A DNA stretch of 64,000 bases from Streptomyces sp. NBC_00536 (GTDB taxonomy: Bacteria; Actinomycetota; Actinomycetes; Streptomycetales; Streptomycetaceae): assembly GCF_036346295.1 (NCBI RefSeq), contig NZ_CP107819.1, positions 4,030,001-4,094,000 on the forward strand. Direction: 5' to 3'. Every line of letters begins with the position of its first letter. Positions within the stretch are counted from its first letter, which is position 1. Shown one piece after another: positions 34,697-44,071 of the stretch. The notes below the pieces were generated by a model, which searched no databases, was not told where the DNA came from, and was given only the letters and a program-made list of their open reading frames with translations. The position numbers and the translations under genes were made by a program.

Positions 34697-35665
34697 TCAG
34701 CCGCCGCTGTGCAGCAGGTCCACGCCCAGGCCGGTGGCCGAGTGGAGGACCGCCTTGCCGTCGCGGCGGGTGGTGATCAGGCCCGCCGCGCGCAGGGTGC
34801 GGGTGTGCTCCGAGACGGAGGGCAGGCTGATGTCGAGGTCGCGGGCCAGTTCGCTGGTGGTCCGCTGCTGGACCAGCAGGGTCAGTACGGCCGCCCGCGT
34901 GCGCCCCAGCAGGGCGTCCAGCGAACCCTCCGCCCGCCCCGGCGGGACCAGTGGCAGGGGCGTCAGCGCCGGGTAGATCAGCAGGTGAGAGCCGTCGGGG
35001 TGGCCCGCCAGCAGCGGCCGGCCCGTCCAGAACGGCGACGGCATCAGCGTCAGCCCGCGCCCCGCCAGCCGGACCTCGAAGTCCGGTGGCCGCCCGACCT
35101 CGAAGACCGTGCCCGACCAGCTGGCGGCCGGGTGCGTACTGGCCAGGGCCGCCTTGATCCCGTGCGTGGCCAGCAGCCGCGCGCGCCAGGCGACGTCCGC
35201 CCGGAAGGACTGGCCGATCGCCGCCCACTGCGGGACGATCACCGCCCGGTGGGCCGCCCGCAGCGCGCCCTCCAGCAGCTCCCAGGACTCCCGGTCCCCG
35301 TCCCGCAGCCCGCGCAGCCAGGGCGCGGTGGCCGCCTTGCTGCGGCTGCGGGCGAGGATCCGGGTCAGCTCCTCGTCCCCGACCAGCGGCGCGGCCAGGC
35401 GTACGGCGTCCAGCGCCTCCTCGAAGTCCCGCACCGGCGGCTCCACGAAGGGCGGGTTGTCACCGTCCGGGCGCAGCAGTTCCAGCAGCGGCAGCGCGGC
35501 CCCGGGCAGCTCCCGGCCCAGCCGCTGGCGCCAGCGCCCGAAGACCTCGGGCGCGTCGGTCCGCTGCGCGGCCACCAGGGCCAGCGCCAGCTCGAAGAGC
35601 GGCAGCGGCTCGGCGGCGAACCGGACGCCCAGCAGATCCTCGGCGGTGAAATGGACCCTGAGCAC
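34697..35665 (-). CDS. ArsR-like winged-helix regulator with a large N-terminal domain
   Basis: 322 residues from a GTG (GGGGGGA upstream). The C-terminal 70 residues form a winged helix of ArsR type (LLGRTRAAVLTLLVQQRTTS, then LARDLDISLPSVSEHTRTLR with AGLITTRRDGKAVLH). The N-terminal 240 residues match the layout of Streptomyces regulators of unknown ligand (begins HFTAEDLLGVRFAAEPLPLF). Likely DNA-binding repressor. No metal-binding Cys cluster is seen. Confidence 0.85.
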   Translation of the reverse strand: MLRVHFTAEDLLGVRFAAEPLPLFELALALVAAQRTDAPEVFGRWRQRLGRELPGAALPLLELLRPDGDNPPFVEPPVRDFEEALDAVRLAAPLVGDEELTRILARSRSKAATAPWLRGLRDGDRESWELLEGALRAAHRAVIVPQWAAIGQSFRADVAWRARLLATHGIKAALASTHPAASWSGTVFEVGRPPDFEVRLAGRGLTLMPSPFWTGRPLLAGHPDGSHLLIYPALTPLPLVPPGRAEGSLDALLGRTRAAVLTLLVQQRTTSELARDLDISLPSVSEHTRTLRAAGLITTRRDGKAVLHSATGLGVDLLHSGG

Positions 35666-35730
35666 GCGCGCGTCCCCCCAGCAGCCCGGCCCGGCCGGGA
35701 CCGGCCCGGCCCGTCCTTCCCCGTCCGTCC

Positions 35731-36195
35731 CTAGCCGTACATGCGGCGCATGGCGTAGTCGACCATCTGCTCCACGGCCTTCGCGTCGAAGACCATCCGG
35801 TGGTCGCCCTCCATGTCGAGGACGAAGCCGTAGCCGGTGGGCAGCAGGTCGATCACCTCGGCGCCGGTGATGATGAAGTGCTTGGACTCCTTGCCCGCGT
35901 ACCGGCGCAGTTCCTTGAGCGTGGTGAACATCGGGATCACCGGCTGCTGCGTGTTGTGCAGGGCCAGGAAACCGGGGGTGTCCCCGCGCGGGCAGTAGAC
36001 CTTCGAGGTCGCGAAGATCTGCTGGAAGTCCTCGGCGGCGAGCTGACCGGTCGTGAAGGCCCGCACCGCGTCCGCGAGCGTCGGCGGCGAGGGCTCGGGG
36101 TACAGCGGCGGCTGCTGCCCGTAGCCCTGCTGGGGCGGGGGCTGCTGCGGCGCGTACTGCTGCCCCGCGCTCACGTTCTGGTCGTAGCCGTACAT
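35731..36195 (-). CDS. SseB family protein
   Basis: 154 residues. A Gln/Pro/Tyr-rich N-terminus (QQYAPQQPPPQQGYGQQPPL) precedes an SseB domain (about 40-150: DFQQIFATSKVYCPRGDTPG, FTTLKELRRYAG, LDMEGDHRMVFD). SseB domains are enriched beside WXG/type VII-like genes; a second SseB gene lies at 58.1 kb. Function unknown. ATG start, no strong RBS. Confidence 0.78.
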   Translation of the reverse strand: MYGYDQNVSAGQQYAPQQPPPQQGYGQQPPLYPEPSPPTLADAVRAFTTGQLAAEDFQQIFATSKVYCPRGDTPGFLALHNTQQPVIPMFTTLKELRRYAGKESKHFIITGAEVIDLLPTGYGFVLDMEGDHRMVFDAKAVEQMVDYAMRRMYG

Positions 36196-36243
36196 GGGCC
36201 GAAGCCTACCGAGGCCGGGGGCCGCCGGGGCGTCGAGTTCCGG

Positions 36244-36447
36244 TCAGTGGGCCTTCAGCCCGCGTACGAACGGTGCCCAGGCCCCGGCCGAGACCACCAG
36301 GACGGGCCCGTCCTCGACCTTGGAGTCCCGGACAGGGACGATCCCGACAAGGCCGTCGGCCACCTCGACGCACTCACCACCCGTGCCGTTACTGAAGCTG
36401 CTCTTGCGCCAGCGCGCGGCGCGCAAGTCAAGTCCGGTGCGTGCCAT
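36244..36447 (-). CDS. DUF397 domain protein
   Basis: 67 residues with the full DUF397 pattern: WRKSSFSNGTGGECVEVA, VPVRDSK and a terminal W..FVRGLK. These small proteins pair with XRE/DUF5753 regulators in Streptomyces developmental loci such as whiJ. Its start lies inside the end of the XRE gene (20-bp overlap), so the two are translationally coupled. Confidence 0.93.
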   Translation of the reverse strand: MARTGLDLRAARWRKSSFSNGTGGECVEVADGLVGIVPVRDSKVEDGPVLVVSAGAWAPFVRGLKAH

Positions 36448-37279
36448 TTCGGTAGTCCTCTGCCGCAGCGTCGAGAAGGTCCAGGGACGCCTCCGGCGGC
36501 AAAGCGGCGGCCCTCAGCAGATCGTATGACCTGCGGTACTCCTTCACGAGGGGCGGAAAGTCGATCAGTTGCCCACTGTGCAGGCTCTCCACGTAGACCA
36601 GTGGAGGTGCGTCCGAAAACGTCATCACCCTGGCCATCCCCATCATGAGCGAGTGCGCGCCGGCCGTTTGCGGGACCACTTGCAGAATGGACCGCGTCCG
36701 GCGGATCACCATCGCAATGTGTTCCAGGAGCTCGGCCATCTGACCCGATGGCAAGACCGGACGGCGGAGCACCGACTCGTCCAGTACCGCCCAGAAGTCT
36801 GGCGGGCACTCCCGGTCAAAGAGCTTCGCTCGTCCCATCCGGGCGACCACCAGCTTTTCGATCGCTGCGTCGGTCGTGCGGGGCATCGCGGCCCGGCTGA
36901 TCGCCCACGCGTAGTCGGGCGTCTGGAGCAACCCAGGAACGAGCATCGGCGCCCAGTCCTCGATCGTCTCGGCGTACGGCTCCATCTCCGCGACGTCCGC
37001 GAAGTACTCCGCGTGCCCGGACTGCTTCGCCTTGCGCGCATCTTCACAGCGGCGCTCGAAAAAGCCGTCCGTCCCCAGCTTCCCGTCCACGTGACGGGCC
37101 AGATCCACCGGCATGCGGCGCTCGCCGCGCTCGATCTGGCTCAGGAACGGGACCCCGCGGAAGCTGCCCTCCGCCAGCTGCTCCAGCGTGAACCCCGCGG
37201 CTTCCCGCTTGTAGCGCAGCTCGGCGCCGTAGAAGGAGGGCACGTTCGCGGACGCGTCCGGGTCCTTGCGAGCAGGCAC
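36428..37279 (-). CDS. XRE-type regulator with DUF5753 (WhiJ-like)
   Basis: About 283 residues. The N-terminal helix-turn-helix (FYGAELRYKREAAGFTLEQL, then FLSQIERGERRMP) is followed by DUF5753 (about 90-275: WAPMLVPGLLQTPDYAWAIS, AVLDESVLRRPV, LQVVPQTAGAHSLMMG, FSDAPPLVYVESL). Start chosen at GTG 37279, which gives the usual length; the RBS is weak. It is divergent from a small protein/ATPase pair and followed by DUF397, the standard developmental-regulator arrangement. Confidence 0.9.
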   Translation of the reverse strand: MPARKDPDASANVPSFYGAELRYKREAAGFTLEQLAEGSFRGVPFLSQIERGERRMPVDLARHVDGKLGTDGFFERRCEDARKAKQSGHAEYFADVAEMEPYAETIEDWAPMLVPGLLQTPDYAWAISRAAMPRTTDAAIEKLVVARMGRAKLFDRECPPDFWAVLDESVLRRPVLPSGQMAELLEHIAMVIRRTRSILQVVPQTAGAHSLMMGMARVMTFSDAPPLVYVESLHSGQLIDFPPLVKEYRRSYDLLRAAALPPEASLDLLDAAAEDYRNGTHRT

Positions 37280-37398
37280 AACCCACCACCGCCATTTGCC
37301 ACTTGTCCAGCGCAACCGGAAACCCTTCCCACGGTACGCCGACCCACACCACGCTGTGAGGAGTTCGTCACACCCCGTACACCAGCGCAGGAGACCCC

Positions 37399-37623
37399 AT
37401 GAGCGACCACGACAGCGACGACGCCGCACGCGAGTGCATGATCCGGCTCCGCGAGGCCCTCGCAGAACACGGGATCACGCTCCCCTCCCTCGGCCTCGAC
37501 CTGCCGACCTTCGCCAGCATCTACCTCACCCCGCCCCTGATCAGCCTCGGCAACTGCAACGTCAAGACCGCCGCCCAGCTGACGGCAGTCCTCCGCACCG
37601 CCGCCGCGACGACCGCCAGGTGA
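37399..37623 (+). CDS. Small hypothetical protein coupled to an ATPase gene
   Basis: 74 residues, acidic start (MSDHDSDDAARECMIRLREA), then an amphipathic region (LPSLGLDLPTFASIYLTPPL) and a helical end. CAGGAG precedes the ATG by 6 bp. The TGA overlaps the GTG of the next gene (GTGA). No family recognised; likely a partner of the ATPase. Confidence 0.72.
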   Translation: MSDHDSDDAARECMIRLREALAEHGITLPSLGLDLPTFASIYLTPPLISLGNCNVKTAAQLTAVLRTAAATTAR

Positions 37624-37982
37624 CGGCACTCACCGTCGAGCTGCTCGCCCTCCCCACGGCAGTGGGCCAGGCGCGGCGCGCGGTCCAACACCACGGCCCC
37701 GACGTCGCGCTCTGCGTCAGCGAGCTGCTGACCAACGTGATCACGCACGTCGGCGAGGGCACCCCCGTCACCCTGCACGTCAGAGCCACAGCCGACGGCC
37801 GGACCCGGGTGGAGGTCACCGACCCCGACCCCCGCGCATGGCCCGTACTCCGGCACGCGACGGCCGAGGACGAATCGGGGCGCGGCCTGGCCCTGTTGGC
37901 GGCCGTCTCACTGCGCTGGGGCGTACTCCAGGGACCGGCCGGCAAAACCGTCTGGTGCGAGGTGCGCCCACCCCCCCGCTGA
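37620..37982 (+). CDS. RsbW-like ATP-binding protein
   Basis: 120 residues, a compact GHKL ATPase: N-box CVSELLTNVITHVGEG, G1 EVTDPDPRAWP and G2-like ESGRGLALLAAVSLRWG, ending GKTVWCEV. This is the small ATPase class that accompanies XRE/DUF397 pairs in Streptomyces. GTG start coupled to the preceding ORF. Target sigma or STAS protein unknown. Confidence 0.87.
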   Translation: MTALTVELLALPTAVGQARRAVQHHGPDVALCVSELLTNVITHVGEGTPVTLHVRATADGRTRVEVTDPDPRAWPVLRHATAEDESGRGLALLAAVSLRWGVLQGPAGKTVWCEVRPPPR

Positions 37983-38068
37983 CGAATGCCCCTGGGGGCC
38001 AGGGCGTGGCGCGTACTAGCCTGGCCGGGATCGATCCGATGAAGTCACGTTCGCGCGGGGGGAATCTG

Positions 38069-38512
38069 GTGTCGTTCGACCAGGAATGGGCGGAAGTACG
38101 CGCCTCGGTAGCCGACAAGCAGACGGGCATGCGGCTCAATCACGTGCCCGCCGAAGATGGTGGTGGGCCCACGCCCCAAGGGGATCTGGTCGTCACCCAG
38201 CAGGACCTGGCCGCCGTCGGTGACGCGGCGTTCAAGCTGCACCAGCGGCTGAACACCGACGGGGACCACGCGAAGGCCAGTACCTACGAGGCGGCCGGGT
38301 CCCTCAAGCAGGGCTTCGCGCTCGGCGGGGCGCTGTCGACCGTGGCCGACAAGTGGAACACGCAGGTCAACACCCTGCTGGAGGCCTGCGCGCACATCTC
38401 CAACCACCTCGACTACACGCAGAACGCGCACGCCGAGGGCGAGTACTGGATCGCGACGCAGCTCAAGTACGAACAGCTGGACAAGGGCTTCGAGGAAAGG
38501 GCGCAGCACTGA
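38069..38512 (+). CDS. WXG100-like helical protein, first gene of a three-gene unit
   Basis: 147 residues from a GTG at 38069 preceded by GGGGGGAA (an ATG at 38039 is the alternative start). Helical, with the segments DLVVTQQDLAAVGDAAFKLH and LSTVADKWNTQVNTLLEACA reminiscent of ESAT-6/WXG-like helical hairpins of Streptomyces type VII-associated proteins. Its TGA overlaps the next ATG (TGATG), so the operon is coupled. Probable secreted or chaperone-like partner of the next protein; inference. Confidence 0.68.
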   Translation: MSFDQEWAEVRASVADKQTGMRLNHVPAEDGGGPTPQGDLVVTQQDLAAVGDAAFKLHQRLNTDGDHAKASTYEAAGSLKQGFALGGALSTVADKWNTQVNTLLEACAHISNHLDYTQNAHAEGEYWIATQLKYEQLDKGFEERAQH

Positions 38513-40575
38513 TGGACCTCGAAGCACTCCGGAACGCGGACTTCACCAAACTCGCCACCGCCGTGGCCGACTGGTCCGCGATGGTCACCAAGCTCAAGGC
38601 GCTCGCTGAGGACGCCCGCACCGACATGGGCGGCAAGGCCACCAAGGCGAACTGGGCCGGTGTGAACGCCACCGTGACCCGGGAGTTCATCGGCAAGACC
38701 GCCAAGGAGTTCGGTGACGCGGCGACCGAGGCCGACAGCGTCCGCAACATCCTGAGCGACACCCACGGCGAGCTGGTCGGCTTCAAGACCGAACTGAACA
38801 ACACGATCGAGCAGGCCCTGGCCCGGAACCTGACCGTGGTGAGCACCGGCAACGGCGGCTTCACGGTCAGCATGAACATCCACCCGGACCGCGCCGCCAA
38901 GGGCCACCCCGTGCCCGAGCACACCGTGGCCGACGAGATCGCGCTGCGCGACACGGTCCAGGGCATCCTGCAGCGGGCCACCGAGAGCGACACCACTGCT
39001 GCCCAGGCCCTGTCCATGCTGGTCAGCCAGAACCCGTACGGCTTCTCCGACGCCAGCTATTACAACCGGGACGTGGCCGCGGCGGCGATCAAGGACGCGG
39101 AGCGGATCGCGAACCTCCTCAAGAAGAAGGGCGACGACCTGACGCCCGAGGAGTTCGACGAGCTGAACAAGGACCTGGCCGCGCACAAGGACGACCGGCT
39201 GTTCCAGGAGGAGTTCGCGACCACGCTCGGCCCGCGTGGGCTGCTGGACTTCTGGGCGGACCTCTCGGACCCCTCCGACGGCGGCACCCTCCAGCGGGCC
39301 CGGCACGACCAGCTCGGCGATTTCCAGAAGAACCTCAGCTTCACGCTGGCCGGAGCCACCCAGTCCGACAGCCCGGCCATGCGCGCCTGGGAGGACGAGA
39401 TGGTCAAGCAGGGCGACCAGATGGTCCAGACGCGCGGCACGCGGGTCTACGGCTTCCAGCTGATGAGCAACCTGATGCGCAACGGCGACTGGGACAACCG
39501 CTTCCTGAACGACTACGGGAACGCGCTCGTGGCCACCGAGAAGAAGATGAAGATGCCGGACCACTACTGGAACAGCGGCACCCCGCCGATGCCGAAGATG
39601 AACTTCATCGGCGAGGACTTCGGCCGCGACCCGATGACCGGCTTCATGACCGGCCTCGCGAACAGCCCCAACGCGGCGACCGAGTTCTTCAACACGACGC
39701 AGCCGACGGACAACGCGCAGTACGTCCTCAAGGACCGGCCCGTCTTCGACGACACCCCGCTGAACAGCCACGACGGCAACTCCTCGCGCGAGGCGACCGG
39801 CAACGCCCTGGTCGCGGCCGCGACGGGCCAGAACCCGCTCGACCCCAACTCCGCGCAGGTCGACCTCTCTCCCGACCACCGCAAGGTGCTGGACCGCTCG
39901 CTGAACTACCTCTCGCAGGCGGGGAACGACTTCCCGCCCGAGATGCGCGACGACATGGCGAAGGTCCTGTCCCGGCACAGCGACGTGGTCGGCCACACCG
40001 CCAGCACCCTCGCCGACGACGCGAGCGATCCCCGGCTCCTCGACCGCAAGGAACTGCTGGAGGTCAGCAAGCAGGTCTCCCGCGACCAGAACGCCTACGG
40101 CATGCTCAACGAGGCCATGAACCGCGAGATGATCAGCGACATCCACACGGGCGTGCCCACGGACCAGAAGGAGACGCTGCTGCGGGCCGGGGCCACGGTC
40201 GGGTTCATGGAGGAGGCCCGGTACCAGGCGATCCAGACCGACAAGGACGACCCCAGCTGGGACGCGAAGTGGCTCTACCACGGCTTCGGCGCGGCGGCGA
40301 ACTTCATCCCCGTCGTCGGCGACGTCGCGCAGCGCGGTGTCGACGCGCTCGCCTACCAGTGGCAGCTCGACGAGCAGGCCCGCATCAACGCCGACATCAG
40401 CCGCCAGAACGGCGAGACCTTCACGGTCCGCGAACGGCAGCTCCAGGCGCTCGCCGACGAATGGGCCGCGACCAACGCGCACCCCGGCGAGAACCGCTAC
40501 ACCCTCACCCACCAGATCAACGGCGCCGCCTTCGACGGCAACCAGCGCGCCTCCGGACTGGCGGGCAACGGATGA
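38512..40575 (+). CDS. Large NWxG-containing protein, putative type VII-like substrate
   Basis: 687 residues. The N-terminal 110 residues are helical with the turn ANWAGVNA (NWxG, WXG-like) and coiled-coil propensity. The middle (about 140-640) is a soluble domain with repeated helices (FGRDPMTGFMTGLANSPNAA, DLSPDHRKVLDRSLNYL). A hydrophobic patch lies near the end (GAAANFIPVVGDVAQRGVDA), as in pre-toxin regions. I recognise no enzymatic domain. The ATG is coupled to the upstream gene and the stop overlaps the lipoprotein start (ATGA). Could be an effector whose modifier or immunity partner is the lipoprotein. Confidence 0.75.
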   Translation: MDLEALRNADFTKLATAVADWSAMVTKLKALAEDARTDMGGKATKANWAGVNATVTREFIGKTAKEFGDAATEADSVRNILSDTHGELVGFKTELNNTIEQALARNLTVVSTGNGGFTVSMNIHPDRAAKGHPVPEHTVADEIALRDTVQGILQRATESDTTAAQALSMLVSQNPYGFSDASYYNRDVAAAAIKDAERIANLLKKKGDDLTPEEFDELNKDLAAHKDDRLFQEEFATTLGPRGLLDFWADLSDPSDGGTLQRARHDQLGDFQKNLSFTLAGATQSDSPAMRAWEDEMVKQGDQMVQTRGTRVYGFQLMSNLMRNGDWDNRFLNDYGNALVATEKKMKMPDHYWNSGTPPMPKMNFIGEDFGRDPMTGFMTGLANSPNAATEFFNTTQPTDNAQYVLKDRPVFDDTPLNSHDGNSSREATGNALVAAATGQNPLDPNSAQVDLSPDHRKVLDRSLNYLSQAGNDFPPEMRDDMAKVLSRHSDVVGHTASTLADDASDPRLLDRKELLEVSKQVSRDQNAYGMLNEAMNREMISDIHTGVPTDQKETLLRAGATVGFMEEARYQAIQTDKDDPSWDAKWLYHGFGAAANFIPVVGDVAQRGVDALAYQWQLDEQARINADISRQNGETFTVRERQLQALADEWAATNAHPGENRYTLTHQINGAAFDGNQRASGLAGNG

Positions 40576-41126
40576 GGCACCGCCCCCGCTCCCGCTCCCT
40601 CGCGGCCCTGCCCGCCGCCGCCCTGCTCGTCACCCTGGCGGGGTGCGGCGGGCAGGGCAGGGACTACGCCGTTCCGGACGCCGCCTGCGGGGTCGGCGTG
40701 GGCTCCGCGGTCCTCGCCCCCCTGCTGCCGCCCGGCAAGGCCCTGCGGGCCGAGCCGGTGGACCTCGGGCAGGGCAGCGCGCACTGCACGCTCTCGGTGG
40801 ACGCGAAGCCCGCGCTCTCCCTGAAGACGGACGTCACCACCGAGGTGACGGACCTGCCCAAGGTCATCCAGGAGAAGGTCAACCGGGCCGGGCACCCCGC
40901 GAAGATCACCGCCGGGCCCGCGGGCGAGGCGTGGGTGGCGGACTCCCTGGCCCTGGCGACCGCGAAGTGCACCTACCAGGGCGCCCCGCACGTCTTCATC
41001 GCCGAGGCGTCCACGCCGGCCAAGACCGACGACGTCAAGAAGCGGCGCGAGGCGCTGACCGCCTTCATGAAGGCGTACCTGCCCGCCGCGCAGAAGGCGG
41101 TGGGCTGCACGCCCGGGCCCTCTTGA
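40572..41126 (+). CDS. Lipoprotein, third gene of the unit
   Basis: 184 residues. Type II signal with lipobox LVTLAGCGG (Cys at about 24), then a mature domain containing four Cys (AACGVG, AHCTLS, AKCTYQ, VGCTPG) and ending with a helix (REALTAFMKAYLPAAQKAVG). The ATG overlaps the preceding stop. An outer-face lipoprotein coupled to a large WXG-like protein would suit a surface immunity or docking role; this is not shown by sequence. Confidence 0.78.
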   Translation: MRHRPRSRSLAALPAAALLVTLAGCGGQGRDYAVPDAACGVGVGSAVLAPLLPPGKALRAEPVDLGQGSAHCTLSVDAKPALSLKTDVTTEVTDLPKVIQEKVNRAGHPAKITAGPAGEAWVADSLALATAKCTYQGAPHVFIAEASTPAKTDDVKKRREALTAFMKAYLPAAQKAVGCTPGPS

Positions 41127-41189
41127 GCGGCTCTCCAGCGTTTCTGGCTTGATGCTGGTCACAGTCGTCAAGCAAGGGTTGCGCCTTAT

Positions 41190-41201
41190 TACCCGCGGGT
41201 A
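41190..41201. promoter_or_regulatory. Palindrome TACCCGCGGGTA upstream of the acyl-CoA dehydrogenase gene
   Basis: A perfect 12-bp palindrome 70 bp before the ATG. The location and TACC...GGTA arms suit a TetR-type lipid-metabolism operator. No regulator gene is adjacent. Confidence 0.42.
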
Positions 41202-41271
41202 GCATCATGACATTACTGATTGGTAAGTACGAGGAACCTGTCTCCCCGATCCTTAAAACGGAGCCGTAGCC

Positions 41272-43098
41272 ATGGGGCACTACAAGTCGAATCTGCGCGA
41301 CATCGAGTTCAACCTGTTCGAGGTGCTCGGCCGCGACAAGCTGTACGGCACCGGCCCGTTCGGGGAGATGGACACCGAGACCGCCAAGAGCGTCCTGTCC
41401 GAGCTGGCCCGCCTCGCCGAGAACGAGCTGGCCGCGTCCTTCACCGACGCCGACCGCAACCCGCCGGTCTTCGACCCGGCCACCAACACCGCGCCCGTCC
41501 CGGCGTCCTTCAAGAAGAGCTACGAAGCCTTCATGGACTCCGAGTACTGGCGCCTGGGCCTGCCCGAGGAGATCGGCGGCACCACCTCGCCCCGCTCCCT
41601 GATCTGGGGCTACGCGGAGCTGCTGCTCGGCTCGAACCCGGCCATCTGGATGTACTCCTCCGGCCCGGCCTTCGCCGGCATCCTCCACGAGGAGGGCAAC
41701 GAGGCGCAGAAGAAGGTCGCGCAGATCGCAGTCGAGAAGCGCTGGGGCTCCACCATGGTGCTGACCGAGCCCGACGCGGGCTCGGACGTCGGCGCCGGCC
41801 GCACCAAGGCCATCGAGCAGGCGGACGGCTCCTGGCACATCGAGGGCGTGAAGCGCTTCATCACCTCGGGCGAGCACGACATGGAGGAGAACATCCTCCA
41901 CTACGTCCTCGCGCGCCCCGAGGGCCACGGCCCGGGCACGAAGGGGCTCTCGCTCTTCCTGGTGCCCAAGTTCCACTTCGACTGGGAGACCGGCGAGCTG
42001 GGCGAGCGCAACGGCGTCTACGCCACGAACGTCGAGCACAAGATGGGCCTCAAGGCCTCGAACACCTGCGAGATGACCTTCGGCGACCAGCACCCCGCCA
42101 AGGGCTGGCTGATCGGCGACAAGCACGACGGCATCCGCCAGATGTTCATGATCATCGAGTTCGCCCGGATGATGGTCGGCACGAAGGCCATCGCCACGCT
42201 CTCCACCGGCTACCTGAACGCCCTGGAGTACGCCAAGGAGCGCGTGCAGGGTCCGGACCTGGCGAACTTCATGGACAAGACCGCGCCCAAGGTCACCATC
42301 ACGCACCACCCCGACGTGCGCCGCTCGCTCATGACGCAGAAGGCGTACGCCGAGGGCATGCGCGCCCTGGTCCTGTACACCGCCTCCGTCCAGGACGACA
42401 TCCAGGTCAAGCAGGCCGCGGGCGAGGACGCCTCCTCCCTCATCGGCCTGAACGACCTGCTCCTGCCGGTCGTGAAGGGCTACGGCTCGGAGAAGTCCTA
42501 CGAGCAGCTCGCCCAGTCCCTGCAGACCTTCGGCGGCTCCGGCTACCTGCAGGAATACCCGATCGAGCAGTACATCCGGGACGCCAAGATCGACACCCTC
42601 TACGAGGGCACCACGGCGATCCAGGGCCAGGACTTCTTCTTCCGCAAGATCGTCCGCGACCAGGGCGCCTCGCTGAACGTCCTGACCGAGACGATCAAGA
42701 AGTTCCTCGCCGAGGCCGTCGGCGGCGAAGAGCTGTCCGGCGCCCGCGACGCGCTGGCGAAGGCCGCCGTGGACCTGGAGGCCATCGTCGGCCAGATGGT
42801 CACCGACCTCACCGCCACCGGCGAGGACGTCCGCAACATCTACAAGGTCGGCCAGAACACCACCCGCCTGCTGACGGCCTCCGGCGACGTGATCGTCGGA
42901 TACCTGCTGCTCAAGGGCGCGGCCGTGGCCGCCGAGAAGCTCCCGACGGCCTCCGCCAAGGACGTCGCGTTCTACCAGGGCAAGATCGCCGCGGCGAAGT
43001 TCTTCGCCGGTCAGGTCCTCCCGGGCGTCGCGGTCCAGCGCCAGCTCGCCGAGGCCGTCGACAACACCCTGATGGACCTCGACGAGGCCGCCTTCTAA
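41272..43098 (+). CDS. Acyl-CoA dehydrogenase, long (about 600-residue) type
   Basis: 608 residues. The FAD-dependent beta-oxidation first step (acyl-CoA to enoyl-CoA). Features: FAD-binding [19 protein letters not shown] and [16 protein letters not shown], a C-terminal helical domain with [20 protein letters not shown], and catalytic Glu in [12 protein letters not shown]. The extra N-terminal ([20 protein letters not shown]) and C-terminal extensions are typical of the long actinobacterial FadE group acting on longer chains. ATG start; a palindromic operator lies upstream. Confidence 0.94.
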   Translation: MGHYKSNLRDIEFNLFEVLGRDKLYGTGPFGEMDTETAKSVLSELARLAENELAASFTDADRNPPVFDPATNTAPVPASFKKSYEAFMDSEYWRLGLPEEIGGTTSPRSLIWGYAELLLGSNPAIWMYSSGPAFAGILHEEGNEAQKKVAQIAVEKRWGSTMVLTEPDAGSDVGAGRTKAIEQADGSWHIEGVKRFITSGEHDMEENILHYVLARPEGHGPGTKGLSLFLVPKFHFDWETGELGERNGVYATNVEHKMGLKASNTCEMTFGDQHPAKGWLIGDKHDGIRQMFMIIEFARMMVGTKAIATLSTGYLNALEYAKERVQGPDLANFMDKTAPKVTITHHPDVRRSLMTQKAYAEGMRALVLYTASVQDDIQVKQAAGEDASSLIGLNDLLLPVVKGYGSEKSYEQLAQSLQTFGGSGYLQEYPIEQYIRDAKIDTLYEGTTAIQGQDFFFRKIVRDQGASLNVLTETIKKFLAEAVGGEELSGARDALAKAAVDLEAIVGQMVTDLTATGEDVRNIYKVGQNTTRLLTASGDVIVGYLLLKGAAVAAEKLPTASAKDVAFYQGKIAAAKFFAGQVLPGVAVQRQLAEAVDNTLMDLDEAAF

Positions 43099-43152
43099 GC
43101 CCCGAGAAAGCCCCGAAGGCGGATACCACACACGTACGCGGTGTACGCGCGC

Positions 43153-43186
43153 CGGCCGGACCCCCAGCTCAGCGGGGGTCCGGCCG
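43153..43186. terminator. Terminator after the acyl-CoA dehydrogenase gene
   Basis: 13-bp inverted repeat (43153-43165 with 43174-43186) with an 8-nt loop, 55 bp after the stop, no T-tail. Confidence 0.8.
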
Positions 43187-43230
43187 ACCGCGTGCACGGG
43201 TTGTCGGCGGTTCGTGGGACGCTCGTAGGC

Positions 43231-43959
43231 ATGAGCGCACAGGAGCAGCACAGCAGGGGGTACTCGGTCCCGACCGGGCGGCCGTACGCCCTCAAGGAGC
43301 TGCAGGCCAAGCTCGGCACCGTCGGTGACCGTGTCCAGGACCTGTACGAGGGCGCGCACCCCGCCGAATACGACGGCATCGCCGACGCGCTCTACACCGC
43401 CTTCCAGACCGCCGCGGCGCTGGCTCCCTCCAAGAGCTACACCGGCTGCCCCGAACACCCCAACGGGGCCCTGGACCCGGAGGCCCCCGAAGGCTGGGGC
43501 CGCTGCCTGCTCTGCAACGACCGGCGCCGGATGGGCCTGCGCGGCCGCGGCGGGGCGCCCGCCCCCGCGGCGTCGAACGAACAGCGCAGGCTCGGCTACC
43601 CCGTACCGGAGCCCCCGTACACGCTCGACAAGCTGCGCCGGTACCTCCGTACGCTCGACGAGACGCGCTTCCACTTGACGGTCTCCTCCCCGGCCGACGA
43701 ATTCGTCCGGGTCGCCGACGACCTGCACCGCGCCTTCATCGTGGCCCGCGAGCTGTCCCGCCCCCGCAACCCCTCGGGATGCGCCGAACATCCCGGCGCG
43801 CCGATGGATCCCGACGCTCCGCCCGGTGAGGCCTGTATCTTCTGCGCCGGACGCAAGAGGCGCGAGCAGCGCTCCGCGCAGACCCCGGAGATGCTCCCGC
43901 GCATCCGCCGGGGCGAGCGCAGGCAGCTGCAGCGGCGCTTCGAGCGTCCGCCGGGCTGA
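43231..43959 (+). CDS. Protein with duplicated C-x2-H-P...C-x2-C metal-binding-like units
   Basis: 242 residues, no family recognised. Two copies of a unit occur: helices followed by GCPEHPNGALDPEAP...RCLLCNDRRR (about 70-102) and GCAEHPGAPMDPDAP...ACIFCAGRKRR (about 185-214). Each offers Cys, His and two Cys in C-x2-H-P-x(17-19)-C-x2-C spacing, a likely zinc site followed by basic residues. The preceding helical stretches (YALKELQAKLGTVGDRVQDL and YTLDKLRRYLRTLDETRFHL) also align, so the whole gene looks like a tandem duplication. Nucleic-acid binding is possible from the basic tail. Confidence 0.75.
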   Translation: MSAQEQHSRGYSVPTGRPYALKELQAKLGTVGDRVQDLYEGAHPAEYDGIADALYTAFQTAAALAPSKSYTGCPEHPNGALDPEAPEGWGRCLLCNDRRRMGLRGRGGAPAPAASNEQRRLGYPVPEPPYTLDKLRRYLRTLDETRFHLTVSSPADEFVRVADDLHRAFIVARELSRPRNPSGCAEHPGAPMDPDAPPGEACIFCAGRKRREQRSAQTPEMLPRIRRGERRQLQRRFERPPG

Positions 43960-44071
43960 GCCGACCGGGATCGCAGTTCACACACCACCGCGCCCTCGTT
44001 CTCCGGCTGTCCCGTCGGCTATCCGCCACAGCCCGGCCAGGACGAACACGACCGTCGTTAAGGTGAACCAC

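Noticed and set aside
41065..43791. 908-codon minus-strand frame opposite the acyl-CoA dehydrogenase gene
   Set aside because: Antisense shadow; it also crosses a terminator and two plus-strand gene starts.
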